Origin: an uncultured Clostridiaceae bacterium
GTDB lineage: Bacteria > Bacillota > Clostridia > TANB77 > CAG-508
DNA length: 64,000 bases
NCBI GenBank assembly: GCA_946628065.1
Contig: CAMOWC010000002.1
Location: 62,001-126,000 of the forward strand
Reading direction: 5' to 3'
This document shows positions 63,846 through 64,000 of this stretch, in pieces (within the stretch, counting starts at the first letter, position 1; each line of letters opens with the position of its first letter). Position numbers and translations under genes: made by a program. Under the pieces are notes generated by a model. The model saw nothing but the letters and a program-made list of their open reading frames with translations, did not search any database and was not told the origin of the DNA.

Positions 63846-64000
63846 TTATCTGTACATTAGTCCGGCTATTAGATATTTTTAATGTTAAAGTAACTCCTAT
63901 AATCAGCATTGTTGAAACTGAAAAAAGCATGGCAAGCAAAATTTTAAAGCTCCCCGCCATTTGTTCTAATAGTTTTGTAATTTTTTTATCTGCTATTATT
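63846..64000 (-). CDS. spoIIIAE: Stage III sporulation protein AE (C-terminal part, truncated by window edge), with CGGN +1 site at 63861-63864
   Basis: AGC-CGGA-CTA read +1 gives ...LTLKISNSGLMYR* 11 nt before the spoIIIAF ATG; zero frame instead runs on into spoIIIAF. Confidence 0.85.

Overview
64-kb chromosomal window from a low-GC, spore-forming Firmicute (Clostridia-like; spoIIIA operon, sigH, Asp23/AmaP, RemA). Most genes are on the minus strand: xseA-nusB, Asp23/AmaP, fmt-def-priA-gmk-rpoZ-remA-yicC, hrcA-grpE-dnaK-dnaJ, deoB, ychF, sigH, efp, pepP, tmk, glmM, a large cell-surface polysaccharide/teichoic-acid-like cluster (about 39.6-58.8 kb), argS, pfkA and spoIIIAE-AF-AG-AH. There are two tRNAs (Leu-CAG, Thr-GGT), a CIRCE element, terminators and REP-like palindromes. 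Main discovery: many conserved genes look frameshifted, and every one of these breaks has the same structure. A C lies immediately before an in-frame glycine codon (NNN C GGN), so the zero-frame codon is CGG and the protein continues only in the +1 frame. I found 16 such sites in 13 genes: priA x3, rsmE, deoB, ychF, NFACT/rqcH, pepP, prepilin peptidase, yqeG, an LCP gene, vanZ-like x2, argS, spoIIIAH and spoIIIAE. In a by-eye scan of all native-looking genes I found no in-frame CGG that is read as an ordinary triplet, while CGG in the other two phases (NNC GGN, NCG GNN) is common. The only ORF with triplet CGG (four times) is a GC-rich, foreign-looking cassette at 18.5-19.0 kb. This points to genome-wide +1 decoding at CGGN: either a natural quadruplet codon, probably read as Gly, or skipping of C at an unassigned CGG codon. 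It does not look like pseudogenisation or random sequencing error. The decoding tRNA is not in this window, so the mechanism and the inserted amino acid are inferences.
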